This document shows positions 53,127 through 64,000 of a DNA stretch of 64,000 nucleotides, piece after piece (the stretch's first letter is position 1; each line of letters begins with the position of its first letter). The stretch spans positions 17,249,533-17,313,532 of the forward strand of contig CM069439.1 of assembly GCA_035610365.1 (NCBI GenBank). Direction: 5' to 3'. The notes under the pieces were generated by a model. It saw nothing but the letters and a program-made list of their open reading frames with translations. It did no database searches and was not told the DNA's origin. The position numbers and the translations under genes were made by a program. This DNA comes from Aquatica leii. Its lineage: Eukaryota > Arthropoda > Insecta > Coleoptera > Lampyridae.

Positions 53127-56100
53127 TGCACGTCATTGCGAAAAAACTACTTTAATTAGGTGTCGTTAGCATTCAGCATGGTATCGCGCAAGCCCAAATT
53201 TGAATCGAATTATTTTTAATTATAGAAATAACTACATCCTAATTTTTTGATATGTTCTTTATTAATGCTTATTCTATACGTATGTAAGTTTGCAGAAAAA
53301 TCAGAATTGCACGTCGTTGCAAAAAAACGACTTTAATTAGGCGTCGTTAGCATTCAGCATCGTGGCGCGCAAGCCTAACTTTGAATCAAATTATTTTTAA
53401 TTTAAGAACAACCTCATTTTTTAATATGTTGTTTATTAATGCTTATTCTATACGTATGTAAGTTTGCAGAAAAATCAGAATTACACGTCGTTGCAAAAAA
53501 ACGAGTTTAATTAGGTGTCGTTAGCATTCAGCATCGTGGCGCGTAAGCCCAAATTTGAATCGAATTATTTTTAATTATAGAAATAACTACATCCTGATTT
53601 TTTGATATGTTGTTTATTAATGCTTATTATATACGTATGTAAATTTGCAGAAAAATCAGAATAGCACGTCGTTGCAAAAAAACGACTTTAATTAGGTGTC
53701 GTTAGCATTCAGCATCGTGTCGCGCAAGCCCAAATTTGAATCGAATTATTTTTAATTATAGAAATAACTACATCCTAATTTTTTGATATGTTCTTTATTA
53801 ATGCTTATTCTATACGTATGTAAGTTTGCAGAAAAATCAGAATTGCACGTCGTTGCAAAAAAACGACTTTAATTAGGAGTCGTTAGCATTCAGCATCGTG
53901 GCGCGCAAGCCTAACTTTGAATCAAATTATTTTTAATTTAAGAACAACCTCATTTTTTAATATGTTGTTTATTAATGCTTATTCTATACGTATGTAAGTT
54001 TGCAGAAAAATCGGAATTGCACGTCGTTGCAAAAAACTAGTTTAATTAGGTGTCGTTAGCATTCAGCATCGTGGCGCGCAAGCCCAAATTTGAATCGAAT
54101 TATTTTTAATTATAGAAATAAGTACATCCTGATTTTTTGATATGTTGTTTATTAATGCTTATTATATACGTATGTAAATTTGCAGAAAAATCAGAATAGC
54201 ACATCGTTGCAAAAAAACGGCTTTAATTAGGTGTCGTTAGCATTCAGCATCGTGTCGCGCAAGCCCAAATTTGAATCGAATTATTTTTAATTATAGAAAT
54301 AACTACATCCTAATTTTTTGATATGTTCTTTATTAATGCTTATTCTATACGTATGTAAGTTTGCAGAAAAATCAGAATTGCACGTCGTTGCAAAAAAACG
54401 AGTTTAATTAGGTGTCGTTAGCATTCAGCATCGTGGCGCGCAAGCCTAACTTTGAATCGAATTATTTTTAATTTTAGAAATAACTACAACCTAATTTTTT
54501 GATAATTTGTTTATTAATGCTTATTCTATACGTATGTAAATTTGCAGAAAAATCAGAATTGCAAGTCATTGCGAAAAAACGACTTTAATTAGGTGTCGCT
54601 AGCATTCAGCATCGTGGCGCGCAAGCCCAAATTTGAATCGAATTATTTTTAATTATAGAAATAACTACATCCTGATTTTTTGATATGTTGTTTATTAATG
54701 CTTATTATATACGTATGTAAATTTGCAGAAAAATCAAAATTACACGTCGTTGCAAAAAAACGAGTTTAATTAGGTGTCGTTAGCATTCAGCATCGTGGCG
54801 CGTAAGCCCAAATTTGAATCGAATTATTTTTAATTATAGAAATAACTACATCCTGATTTTTTGATATGTTGTTTATTAATGCTTATTATATACGTATGTA
54901 AATTTGCAGAAAAATCAGAATAGCACGTCGTTGCAAAAAACGGCTTTAATTAGGTGTCGTTAGCATTCAGCATCGTGTCGCGCAAGCCCAAATTTGAATC
55001 GAATTATTTTTAATTATAGAAATAACTACATCCTAATTTTTTGATATGTTCTTTATTAATGCTTATTCTATACGTATGTAAGTTTGCAGAAAATCAGAAT
55101 TGCACGTCGTTGCAAAAACGACTTTAATTAGGAGTCGTTAGCATTCAGCATCGTGGCGCGCAAGCCTAACTTTGAATCAAATTATTTTTAATTTAAGAAC
55201 AACCTCATTTTTTAATATGTTGTTTATTAATGCTTATTCTATACGTATGTAAGTTTGCAGAAAAATCGGAATTGCACGTCGTTGCAAAAAAACGAGTTTA
55301 ATTTGGTGTCGTTAGCATTCAGCATCGTGGCGCGCAAGCCCAAATTTGAATCGAATTATTTTTAATTATAAAAATAAGTACATCCTGATTTTTTGATATG
55401 TTGTTTATTAATGCTTATTATATACGTATGTAAATTTGCAGAAAAATCAGAATAGCACGTCGTTGCAAAAAAACGGCTTTAATTAGGTGTCGTTAGCATT
55501 CAGCATCGTGTCGCGCAAGCCCAAATTTGAATCGAATTATTTTTAATTATAGAAATAACTACATCCTAATTTTTTGATATGTTCTTTATTAATGCTTATT
55601 CTATACGTATGTAAGTCTGCAGAAAAATCTGAATTGCACGTCGTTGCAAAAAAACGACTTTAATTAGGAGTCGTTAGCATTCAGCATCGTGGCGCGCAAG
55701 CCTAACTTTGAATCAAATTATTTTTAATTTAAGAACAACCTCATTTTTTAATATGTTGTTTATTAATGCTTATTCTATACGTATGTAAGTTTGCAGAAAA
55801 ATCGGAATTGCACGTCGTTGCAAAAAACGAGTTTAATTAGGTGTCGTTAGCATTCAGCATCGTGGCGCGCAAGCCCAAATTTGAATCGAATTATTTTTAA
55901 TTATAGAAATAAGTACATCCTGATTTTTTGATATGTTGTTTATTAATGCTTATTATATACGTATGTAAATTTGCAGAAAAATCAGAATAGCACGTCGTTG
56001 CAAAAAAACGGCTTTAATTAGGTGTCGTTAGCATTCAGCATCGTGTCGCGCAAGCCCAAATTTGAATCGAATTATTTTTAATTATAGAAATAACTACATC

Positions 56101-59100
56101 CTAATTTTTGATATGTTCTTTATTAATGCTTATTCTATACGTATGTAAGTTTGCAGAAAAATCAGAATTGCACGTCGTTGCAAAAAAACGAGTTTAATTA
56201 GGTGTCGTTAGCATTCAGCATCGTGGCGCGCAAGCCTAACTTTGAATCGAATTATTTTTAATTTTAGAAATAACTACAACCTAATTTTTTGATAATTTGT
56301 TTATTAATGCTTATTCTATACGTATGTAAATTTGCAGAAAAATCAGAATTGCAAGTCATTGCGAAAAAACGACTTTAATTAGGTGTCGCTAGCATTCAGC
56401 ATCGTGGCGCGCAAGCCCAAATTTGAATCGAATTATTTTTAATTATAGAAATAACTACATCCTGATTTTTTAATATGTTGTTTATTAATGCTTATTCTAT
56501 ACGTATGTAAGTTTGCAGAAAAATCGGAATTGCACGTCGTTGCAAAAAACTAGTTTAATTAGGTGTCGTTAGCATTCAGCATCGTGGCGCGCAAGCCCAA
56601 ATTTGAATCGAATTATTTTTAATTATAGAAATAAGTACATCCTGATTTTTTGATATGTTGTTTATTAATGCTTATTATATACGTATGTAAATTTGCAGAA
56701 AAATCAGAATAGCACATCGTTGCAAAAAAACGGCTTTAATTAGGTGTCGTTAGCATTCAGCATCGTGTCGCGCAAGCCCAAATTTGAATCGAATTATTTT
56801 TAATTATAGAAATAACTACATCCTAATTTTTTGATATGTTCTTTATTAATGCTTATTCTATACGTATGTAAGTTTGCAGAAAAATCAGAATTGCACGTCG
56901 TTGCAAAAACGAGTTTAATTAGGTGTCGTTAGCATTCAGCATCGTGGCGCGCAAGCCTAACTTTGAATCGAATTATTTTTAATTTTAGAAATAACTACAA
57001 CCTAATTTTTTGATAATTTGTTTATTAATGCTTATTCTATACGTATGTAAATTTGCAGAAAAATCAGAATTGCAAGTCATTGCGAAAAAACGACTTTAAT
57101 TAGGTGTCGCTAGCATTCAGCATCGTGGCGCGCAAGCCCAAATTTGAATCGAATTATTTTTAATTATAGAAATAACTACATCCTGATTTTTTGATATGTT
57201 GTTTATTAATGCTTATTATATACGTATGTAAATTTGCAGAAAAATCAAAATTACACGTCGTTGCAAAAAAACGAGTTTAATTAGGTGTCGTTAGCATTCA
57301 GCATCGTGGCGCGTAAGCCCAAATTTGAATCGAATTATTTTTAATTATAGAAATAACTACATCCTGATTTTTTGATATGTTGTTTATTAATGCTTATTAT
57401 ATACGTATGTAAATTTGCAGAAAAATCAGAATAGCACGTCGTTGCAAAAAAACGACTTTAATTAGGTGTCGTTAGCATTCAGCATCGTGTCGCGCAAGCC
57501 CAAATTTGAATCGAATTATTTTTAATTATAGAAATAACTACATCCTAATTTTTTGATATGTTCTTTATTAATGCTTATTCTATACGTATGTAAGTTTGCA
57601 GAAAAATCAGAATTGCACGTCGTTGCAAAAAAACGACTTTAATTAGGAGTCGTTAGCATTCAGCATCGTGGCGCGCAAGCCTAACTTTGAATCAAATTAT
57701 TTTTAATTTAAGAACAACCTCATTTTTTAATATGTTGTTTATTAATGCTTATTCTATACGTATGTAAGTTTGCAGAAAAATCGGAATTGCACGTCGTTGC
57801 AAAAAAACGAGTTTAATTTGGTGTCGTTAGCATTCAGCATCGTGGCGCGCAAGCCCAAATTTGAATCGAATTATTTTTAATTATAGAAATAACTACATCC
57901 TAATTTTTTGATATGTTCTTTATTAATGCTTATTCTATACGTATGTAAGTTTGCAGAAAAATCAGAATTGCACGTCGTTGCAAAAAAACGACTTTAATTA
58001 GGAGTCGTTAGCATTCAGCATCGTGGCGCGCAAGCCTAACTTTGAATCAAATTATTTTTAATTTAAGAACAACCTCATTTTTTAATATGTTGTTTATTAA
58101 TGCTTATTCTATACGTATGTAAGTTTGCAGAAAAATCGGAATTGCACGTCGTTGCAAAAAACGAGTTTAATTAGGTGTCGTTAGCATTCAGCATCGTGGC
58201 GCGCAAGCCCAAATTTGAATCGAATTATTTTTAATTATAGAAATAAGTACATCCTGATTTTTTGATATGTTGTTTATTAATGCTTATTATATACGTATGT
58301 AAATTTGCAGAAAAATCAGAATAGCACGTCGTTGCAAAAAAACGGCTTTAATTAGGTGTCGTTAGCATTCAGCATCGTGTCGCGCAAGCCCAAATTTGAA
58401 TCGAATTATTTTTAATTATAGAAATAACTACATCCTAATTTTTTGATATGTTCTTTATTAATGCTTATTCTATACGTATGTAAGTTTGCAGAAAAATCAG
58501 AATTGCACGTCGTTGCAAAAAAACGAGTTTAATTAGGTGTCGTTAGCATTCAGCATCGTGGCGCGCAAGCCTAACTTTGAATCGAATTATTTTTAATTTT
58601 AGAAATAACTACAACCTAATTTTTTGATAATTTGTTTATTAATGCTTATTCTATACGTATGTAAATTTGCAGAAAAATCAGAATTGCAAGTCATTGCAAA
58701 AAAACGACTTTAATTAGGTGTCGTTAGCATTCAGCATCGTGACGCGCAAGCCCAAATTTGAATCGAATTATTTTTAATTATAGAAATAACTACATCCTGA
58801 TTTTTTGATATGTTGTTTATTAATGCTTATTATATACGTATGTAAATTTGCAGAAAAATCAGAATTACACGTCGTTGCAAAAAAACGAGTTTAATTAGGT
58901 GTCGTTAGCATTCAGCATCGTGGCGCGTAAGCCCAAATTTGAATCGAATTATTTTTAATTATAGAAATAACTACATCCTGATTTTTTGATATGTTGTTTA
59001 TTAATGCTTATTATATACGTATGTAAATTTGCAGAAAAATCAGAATAGCACGTCGTTGCAAAAAAACGACTTTAATTAGGTGTCGTTAGCATTCAGCATC

Positions 59101-60513
59101 GTGTCGCGCAAGCCCAAATTTGAATCGAATTATTTTTAATTATAGAAATAACTACATCCTAATTTTTTGATATGTTCTTTATTAATGCTTATTCTATACG
59201 TATGTAAGTTTGCAGAAAAATCAGAATTGCACGTCGTTGCAAAAAAACGAGTTTAATTAGGTGTCGTTAGCATTCAGCATCGTGGCGCGCAAGCCTAACT
59301 TTGAATCGAATTATTTTTAATTTTAGAAATAACTACAACCTAATTTTTTGATAATTTGTTTATTAATGCTTATTCTATACGTATGTAAATTTGCAGAAAA
59401 ATCAGAATTGCAAGTCATTGCGAAAAAACGACTTTAATTAGGTGTCGCTAGCATTCAGCATCGTGTCGCGCAAGCCCAAATTTGAATCGAATTATTTTTA
59501 ATTATAGAAATAACTACATCCTAATTTTTTGATATGTTCTTTATTAATGCTTATTCTATACGTATGTAAGTTTGCAGAAAAATCAGAATTGCACGTCGTT
59601 GCAAAAAAACGAGTTTAATTAGGTGTCGTTAGCATTCAGCATCGTGGCGCGCAAGCCTAACTTTGAATCGAATTATTTTTAATTTTAGAAATAACTACAA
59701 CCTAATTTTTTGATAATTTGTTTATTAATGCTTATTCTATACGTATGTAAATTTGCAGAAAAATCAGAATTGCAAGTCATTGCGAAAAAACGACTTTAAT
59801 TAGGTGTCGCTAGCATTCAGCATCGTGGCGCGCAAGCCCAAATTTGAATCGAATTATTTTTAATTATAGAAATAAGTACATCCTGATTTTTTGATATGTT
59901 GTTTATTAATGCTTATTATATACGTATGTAAATTTGCAGAAAAATCAGAATAGCACGTCGTTGCAAAAAAACGGCTTTAATTAGGTGTCGTTAGCATTCA
60001 GCATCGTGTCGCGCAAGCCCAAATTTGAATCGAATTATTTTTAATTATAGAAATAACTACATCCTAATTTTTTGATATGTTCTTTATTAATGCTTATTCT
60101 ATACGTATGTAAGTTTGCAGAAAAATCAGAATTGCACGTCGTTGCAAAAAAACGAGTTTAATTAGGTGTCGTTAGCATTCAGCATCGTGGCGCGCCAGCC
60201 TAACTTTGAATCGAATTATTTTTAATTTTAGAAATAACTACAACCTAATTTTTTGATAATTTGTTTATTAATGCTTATTCTATACGTATGTAAATTTGCA
60301 GAAAAATCAGAATTGCAAGTCATTGCGAAAAAACGACTTTAATTAGGTGTCGCTAGCATTCAGCATCGTGGCGCGCAAGCCCAAATTGAATCGAATTATT
60401 TTTAATTATAGAAATAACTACATCCTAATTTTTTGATATATTGTTTATTAATGCTTATTATATACGTATGTAAATTTGCAGAAAAATCAGAATTACACGT
60501 CATTGCGAAAAAT
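53127..60513 (+). repeat. 7.4-kb satellite array, about 41 monomers with ordered variants
   Basis: Tandem units of about 181 bp with a 176-bp variant, related to the satellite of the foldback element but a distinct subfamily (ggtgtcgttagcattcagcatcg where the other has ggtgccgttagcgtttagcatcg). By the segment after ttatttttaatt, four main types occur: A (catcctaattttttgatatgttcttt), B (aagaacaacctcattttttaat, shortened), C (catcctgattttttgatatgttgttt) and D (caacctaattttttgataatttg). They recur in blocks such as A-B-C and A-D-C-C, a higher-order pattern. The last unit returns to cacgtcattgcgaaaaataagcg, the same exit sequence as at 21660. The array begins directly inside the Penelope relic. 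Confidence 0.95.
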
Positions 60514-60718
60514 AAGCGTTAATGCAGAAAATAATTTTATCTGCAAGAGTTGTTACAAAATTTTTTTTATTTTAAATATTGATAAATATTGATTGTTTTT
60601 ATTATTTAGTAAAAATATTTAAAGATATAAAATTTTGTAATAGTACTAATTCGTTTTTAAGATGTGATACTGAAAATTAATTTTTATGGCTGAAATGTAT
60701 GGCTAACTTCACACCGGT
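60514..60718 (+). repeat. Foldback-type terminal segment, right end only
   Basis: It matches 21669-21881: exit aataagcgttaatgcag, tattgataaatattgattg, gtactaattcgtttttaag and the terminus ggctaacttcacaccggt. No left terminus (accggtgtgaag) exists upstream of the array in this window. The array plus this end is therefore half of a second foldback-family element. Confidence 0.88.
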
Positions 60719-62381
60719 AAAAATCCGTCATTTTTGAATTGCTAATAGGAAAACCCTCACATCAGATTATTGAAGTGGATTAATAACAGTCACAAGTAAA
60801 AATGCTGTTAGTCAAAACCGTAGTTAAATTTCTAAAAGTTATCTCTTAAAATATAATTTAATAGCATCCATATACCAAATATTCAGCAAAATATCAAATT
60901 ATTTGTATTAAGGACCTAACAAAGCTTGCAAACCTAAATGAGATGATCTGGCTCATTCGCTAAATGAGCGCAACGTTTTTATTTGCATTTTATATCACGT
61001 ATAAAAGATGCTTTAAGGAAATAAAAACACACTTAACAACTACAAAGAGCGTATAAACTTTTACAGCAATTAAAATTTTATATGTCTGTGATGTACGTCA
61101 AAATAACTAAATTAACTTTTATCACCGCAAGCATTTACATTTTTCTTCTATTTCTAACTAAAACATCCAAAACACAAAATAATTACTTCTTTGTAATCCT
61201 TTTGCGAAGCATATAAGCCACTATTAAATAATGTCAATTACTAAAAACTGCAGAAACAAAAGACAGTTTTTGGTGCAGTTAGCCACTTAAAAGGTTTTTT
61301 TAATGACGTTCAAGAACAAAAATTTTAAATGTAAGTAACGACAGTGCAAAATAATCGTTACAGGAAGGGTCGCAATGTTTTATAAAGAAAAGGACAATGA
61401 AACAGCCTAGTTTGATCAGCGTTAAAAGCATACTGCTTAATTATCCTTCCAATTTTACACTGAAAGTTTCTTCGTCCAATAAAAGTTACTCGCCACAAAT
61501 TGTTCTAAAATCTATACTGCGACGGTTTTAAAAAAGGATAACTGATCATAAATCCTAAACACATATGGAAAAACGTGCAGAAATTGATTATTTGCACTTT
61601 TGGAAATACACTCGAATGTCAGAAACGAATGCTTAATTTTAAAAATCAGCGCATACTTTCAGATGTATTTTTAAGACTGAGTTTCTCCAATTGAAAAACT
61701 TCTTCGTAAACACATATGTAAAGTTAAGCATAAATAAAAATAAATAAACCAAAATCGAATGACTATTATCAAATTATGCTGTTAAAATAAAAAGATGAAA
61801 GTATTTTGAATAAATAATAAAGTTTCTACTTAAAAACGAATTAATTTCGCTATTCGGATTAAAACGCGATGTGTGATGTAGGTATGCCCTTTACAAAAAA
61901 CTTAATTGTATTTTTACTTTGTTTACTTAAAACCTATCCACCATGCAAACAATTATAACCTAATCGTGTTTCTGTAAATAACTAAGACCAATTTCAATTG
62001 AACCGTCTATGTTTAAATCATTTGAACACAGAAAACTCTTTTCAGTTCAAATTGTAAAACTGTAAAAAAACATAGACTTGTTATATTTAGACAGCTTCAA
62101 AGTAGGAAGACAAGTGAACCATTACTGAAAATTTAGTAAATTTTTAAGTCTACAGTTCAGCAGTGAACTTAAAGCTGAAGTACTGAAACAAATTTTACTT
62201 CAAATCGACAAAGTCTTTATAATTACTATTTAAAATGCACTCAAACATAATTAATGTATAGCACTTAAAATAACGTATTGGAGTACGCATTTAAACGATA
62301 ACTTTATAAATGTACAGATAAATTCTATGAAAAACCGCATCTGGTTTTCAAAATGACGGTATTAAATGAACAAGAGCTATA
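60719..62381. other. No recognised gene
   Basis: AT-rich flank with short frames and no repeat structure noted. Confidence 0.45.
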
Positions 62382-62597
62382 ATGTATCATATTGCCATGT
62401 ACTACTTATCTATCATTATGTTTTCTATTTTGTGTACAATTAACATAGCGAATTTTTTAAATTTTGCTGATAATAACAGTTTGACACATAATGTGGTACA
62501 CTCGACCTCATTGCCAAAATCTGTGAACTTTTATCAATTATTTACGCCAAATTTTGTAAAGCATAAAAATGTTTTAAAGCGCCAAATTAAAAGTTAA
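62382..62597 (+). CDS. Possible small secreted peptide (uncertain)
   Basis: A 71-codon ATG-to-stop frame. The first 24 residues (MYHIAMYYLSIIMFSILC and on) look like a signal peptide with a hydrophobic core, and the mature part is Asn/Ser/Lys-rich with a KR pair near the end. No family is recognised. Length and composition are still compatible with a chance frame in AT-rich DNA, where Ile/Tyr/Phe codons are frequent. Listed because no transposon signal surrounds it. Confidence 0.15.
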   Translation: MYHIAMYYLSIIMFSILCTINIANFLNFADNNSLTHNVVHSTSLPKSVNFYQLFTPNFVKHKNVLKRQIKS

Positions 62598-62779
62598 GAA
62601 TAGACTTTGATATTAATATTTTGCAATATTAATTTTTTAATTTAACTGTTAGATTTTTCCTTCTACAAATTTCATTCTTCTTCGTAAATAAAGAGAATTG
62701 TTAACCATTACACCTTAAAGCCAAGAAGTAATCCTAATCATTACAAAAATTACTATCATATGCGTCCAATAATATAAAT

Positions 62780-63235
62780 ATTGCACATATTGCACATATT
62801 TTACAAATATTGCACAGATTCCGTAAATATTGCACGCGCCAAACTTGATTGCATCAGCATTAGACAAATTGCACCAATATTGCATATTGTTTTTAAAAAT
62901 TATTTTGTTTTTAATTTTTATTATAATAGTATATGATTTATTTAAAAGAAAAAATAAAATAAATCAAACTAAACTATAGTGACTGTATTTGAAAGAATAT
63001 CTAAATATGTTGCTAATACTAGCTTGATCTAAAACCGAAGAGATAATCACTTGTACAATATTTGAGCAATCAGGCATCGTGCATGCAATATTCTTGAATA
63101 TTATGCAATATTTTAAATATGCATGCAATACCACACAATCCGTGTGCAATATAAATTGCAACCGATGTCAAATGAAAATGCGGGAATAGATGCAATATTC
63201 TAGCAAACATTGCATCTATTCCCGCAATTTTCATT
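62780..63235. repeat. Cluster of TGCAATATT/AATATTGCA words
   Basis: Many copies of attgcac, tgcaatatt and atattgca in both orientations across about 450 bp, ending in the hairpin at 63171-63235. The plan resembles the CAAGAC-ended hAT element (subterminal words plus inverted ends), but I find no clear outer TIR or target duplication. Confidence 0.6.
63171..63235. repeat. Near-perfect 26-bp hairpin
   Basis: Arms at 63171-63196 and 63209-63235 are complementary except for one extra T, with a 12-bp loop. They contain gcgggaatagatgcaat and its complement. GC content of the arms exceeds that of the flanks. Confidence 0.9.
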
Positions 63236-63474
63236 TTCTTTTGAGATTTTGTTGACGTGTTTTGATTACGTTGTGCTAGTATTTTGATAGAAAAAAGTAC
63301 ATAATATGAAAAATAACTACGAAAATAACAAGTATAATAGTACTAGGTCATTCCACTTTTTATCAGAGACCAGACCAAAACCGTTATTTATCTTTTGGTT
63401 TTTTGTTAGATTAATTTACAAAGTTATAAACATAATTAAATGTAATACACTAGAGAGTTTATGAAATAGAAATA

Positions 63475-64000
63475 AAGCATTTCATAAAAAGGATGAACTG
63501 GCACAGTTAGTTCTCGAGGTTAACATGAATGGAAGAAATGTGGATCAAACTGCCACATGTAGATCAGCGAAGGCTATTTGTGACAAATTATTGTCTGCAT
63601 ATCAAGAAAATAGTGGTCAACGGTTAGATCGTTTACTGGAGTAGTTTTCCAGCAGTAAACGAGTTCCTTCCGAAGACATTGCAACCCATATTTCACGATA
63701 ACAAAGACATTTTAAGGAAACTGGGAATTGCATGAATTACTGTTGCTATAGTTCACGTAATTTGTAAAAGACCTGTCACGTGATACGCGTAGTAGACGAA
63801 ATTGCCACGACAATGTTGCGTTCTAATACGCCGTCTGTAGAAAGTCGCGCAGAAAAGCTCAGCTCACAAGTCCTTTACAAATTACGTCAACACTACGCAG
63901 GATTGTGTCAACTTTACCATCTGAATACTTTGAATCCAAAAGTGTTTGGTAGTTAGTTCCTCTGGAGGACAGAAAGGTAAATAAACTCACCGAAAGATTA
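63475..64000 (+). pseudogene. copia-like gag relic, continues past window end
   Basis: Plus strand. AKAICDKLLSAYQENSGQ (63570-63620) and SSKRVPSEDIATHISR (about 63650-63700) match the UBN2-type gag helices of Ty1/copia. After an inserted hairpin segment (63755-63887), STLPSEYFESKSVW and VPLEDRKVNKLTERL follow (63905-64000). Stops lie at about 63643 (TAG after LLE) and in the later part. No LTR is visible upstream in the window. Confidence 0.8.
63755..63887. mobile_element. 133-bp miniature inverted-repeat insertion
   Basis: The ends acgtaatttgtaaaagacctgt and its inverse (acaagtcctttacaaattacgt) pair over 22 bp with two mismatches. The segment interrupts the copia gag, whose motifs resume directly after it. 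No target duplication is obvious at the joints. Confidence 0.6.

Noticed and set aside
1..64000. tRNA, rRNA or snRNA genes
   Set aside because: I found no cloverleaf with A/B boxes, no rRNA core words and no U-RNA-like sequence by eye. A tRNAscan-SE/Infernal run would be decisive.

Overview
The window is a repeat-dense, AT-rich stretch of an animal genome, most likely an insect. The basis is short GT-AG introns (54 and 208 bp), a short CCTAA run of the insect telomere type, and an insect-style transposon fauna: R1/I-like and CR1/Jockey-like LINEs, gypsy, copia, Penelope, piggyBac, Tc1/mariner, hAT and pogo. I cannot name the order or species. I find no convincing single-copy host gene, tRNA or rRNA. 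Nearly all coding signal is broken transposon sequence.

Layout. 1-16.1 kb: an R1/I-like LINE (1443-2639 and 15166-15789) is split by a 12,518-bp element (2648-15165) with terminal inverted repeats (TIRs) and an exact 8-bp target duplication. A 2,392-bp relative (3519-5910) sits inside that element with its own 8-bp duplication. The large element carries relics of two genes: a DDE-transposase-like one, and an accessory gene whose 3.1-kb intron contains the first. 16.1-22.1 kb: a Tc1/mariner relic, then the N-terminal part of a DDE-family gene split by a 4,229-bp foldback element. The arms of that element are inverted arrays of a 181-bp satellite, and its core has a short SGNH-hydrolase-like relic. 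25.6-28.8 kb: a complete Tc1-like element with long TIRs and a spliced transposase broken only by three Trp-to-stop changes. 30.4-36.5 kb (minus strand): a gypsy-like LTR element with a SAP-type gag and a macrodomain plus CCCH zinc finger near its 3' LTR. It is interrupted by a LINE, which is itself interrupted by a 1,516-bp hAT-like element with CAAGAC-repeat ends. 38.6-39.5 kb: another Tc1 relic. 40.1-47.0 kb: a tandem duplication of piggyBac relics plus flank, later hit by a hAT relic. 49.8-51.1 kb: a pogo/jerky-like relic. 52.0-60.7 kb: a Penelope-like reverse transcriptase running directly into about 41 monomers of a second satellite subfamily, arranged in a repeating order of variants and ending in the foldback-type terminus. 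60.7-64 kb: a motif-rich hairpin cluster and a copia gag relic with a small hairpin insertion.

The elements do not act together as a pathway. What they give is a history: in four places removal of the insert plus one 8-bp duplication brings the host reading frame back, so the order of insertion can be read off. Coordinates of degraded coding regions are approximate. Family calls rest on motifs recognised by eye, with no database search.
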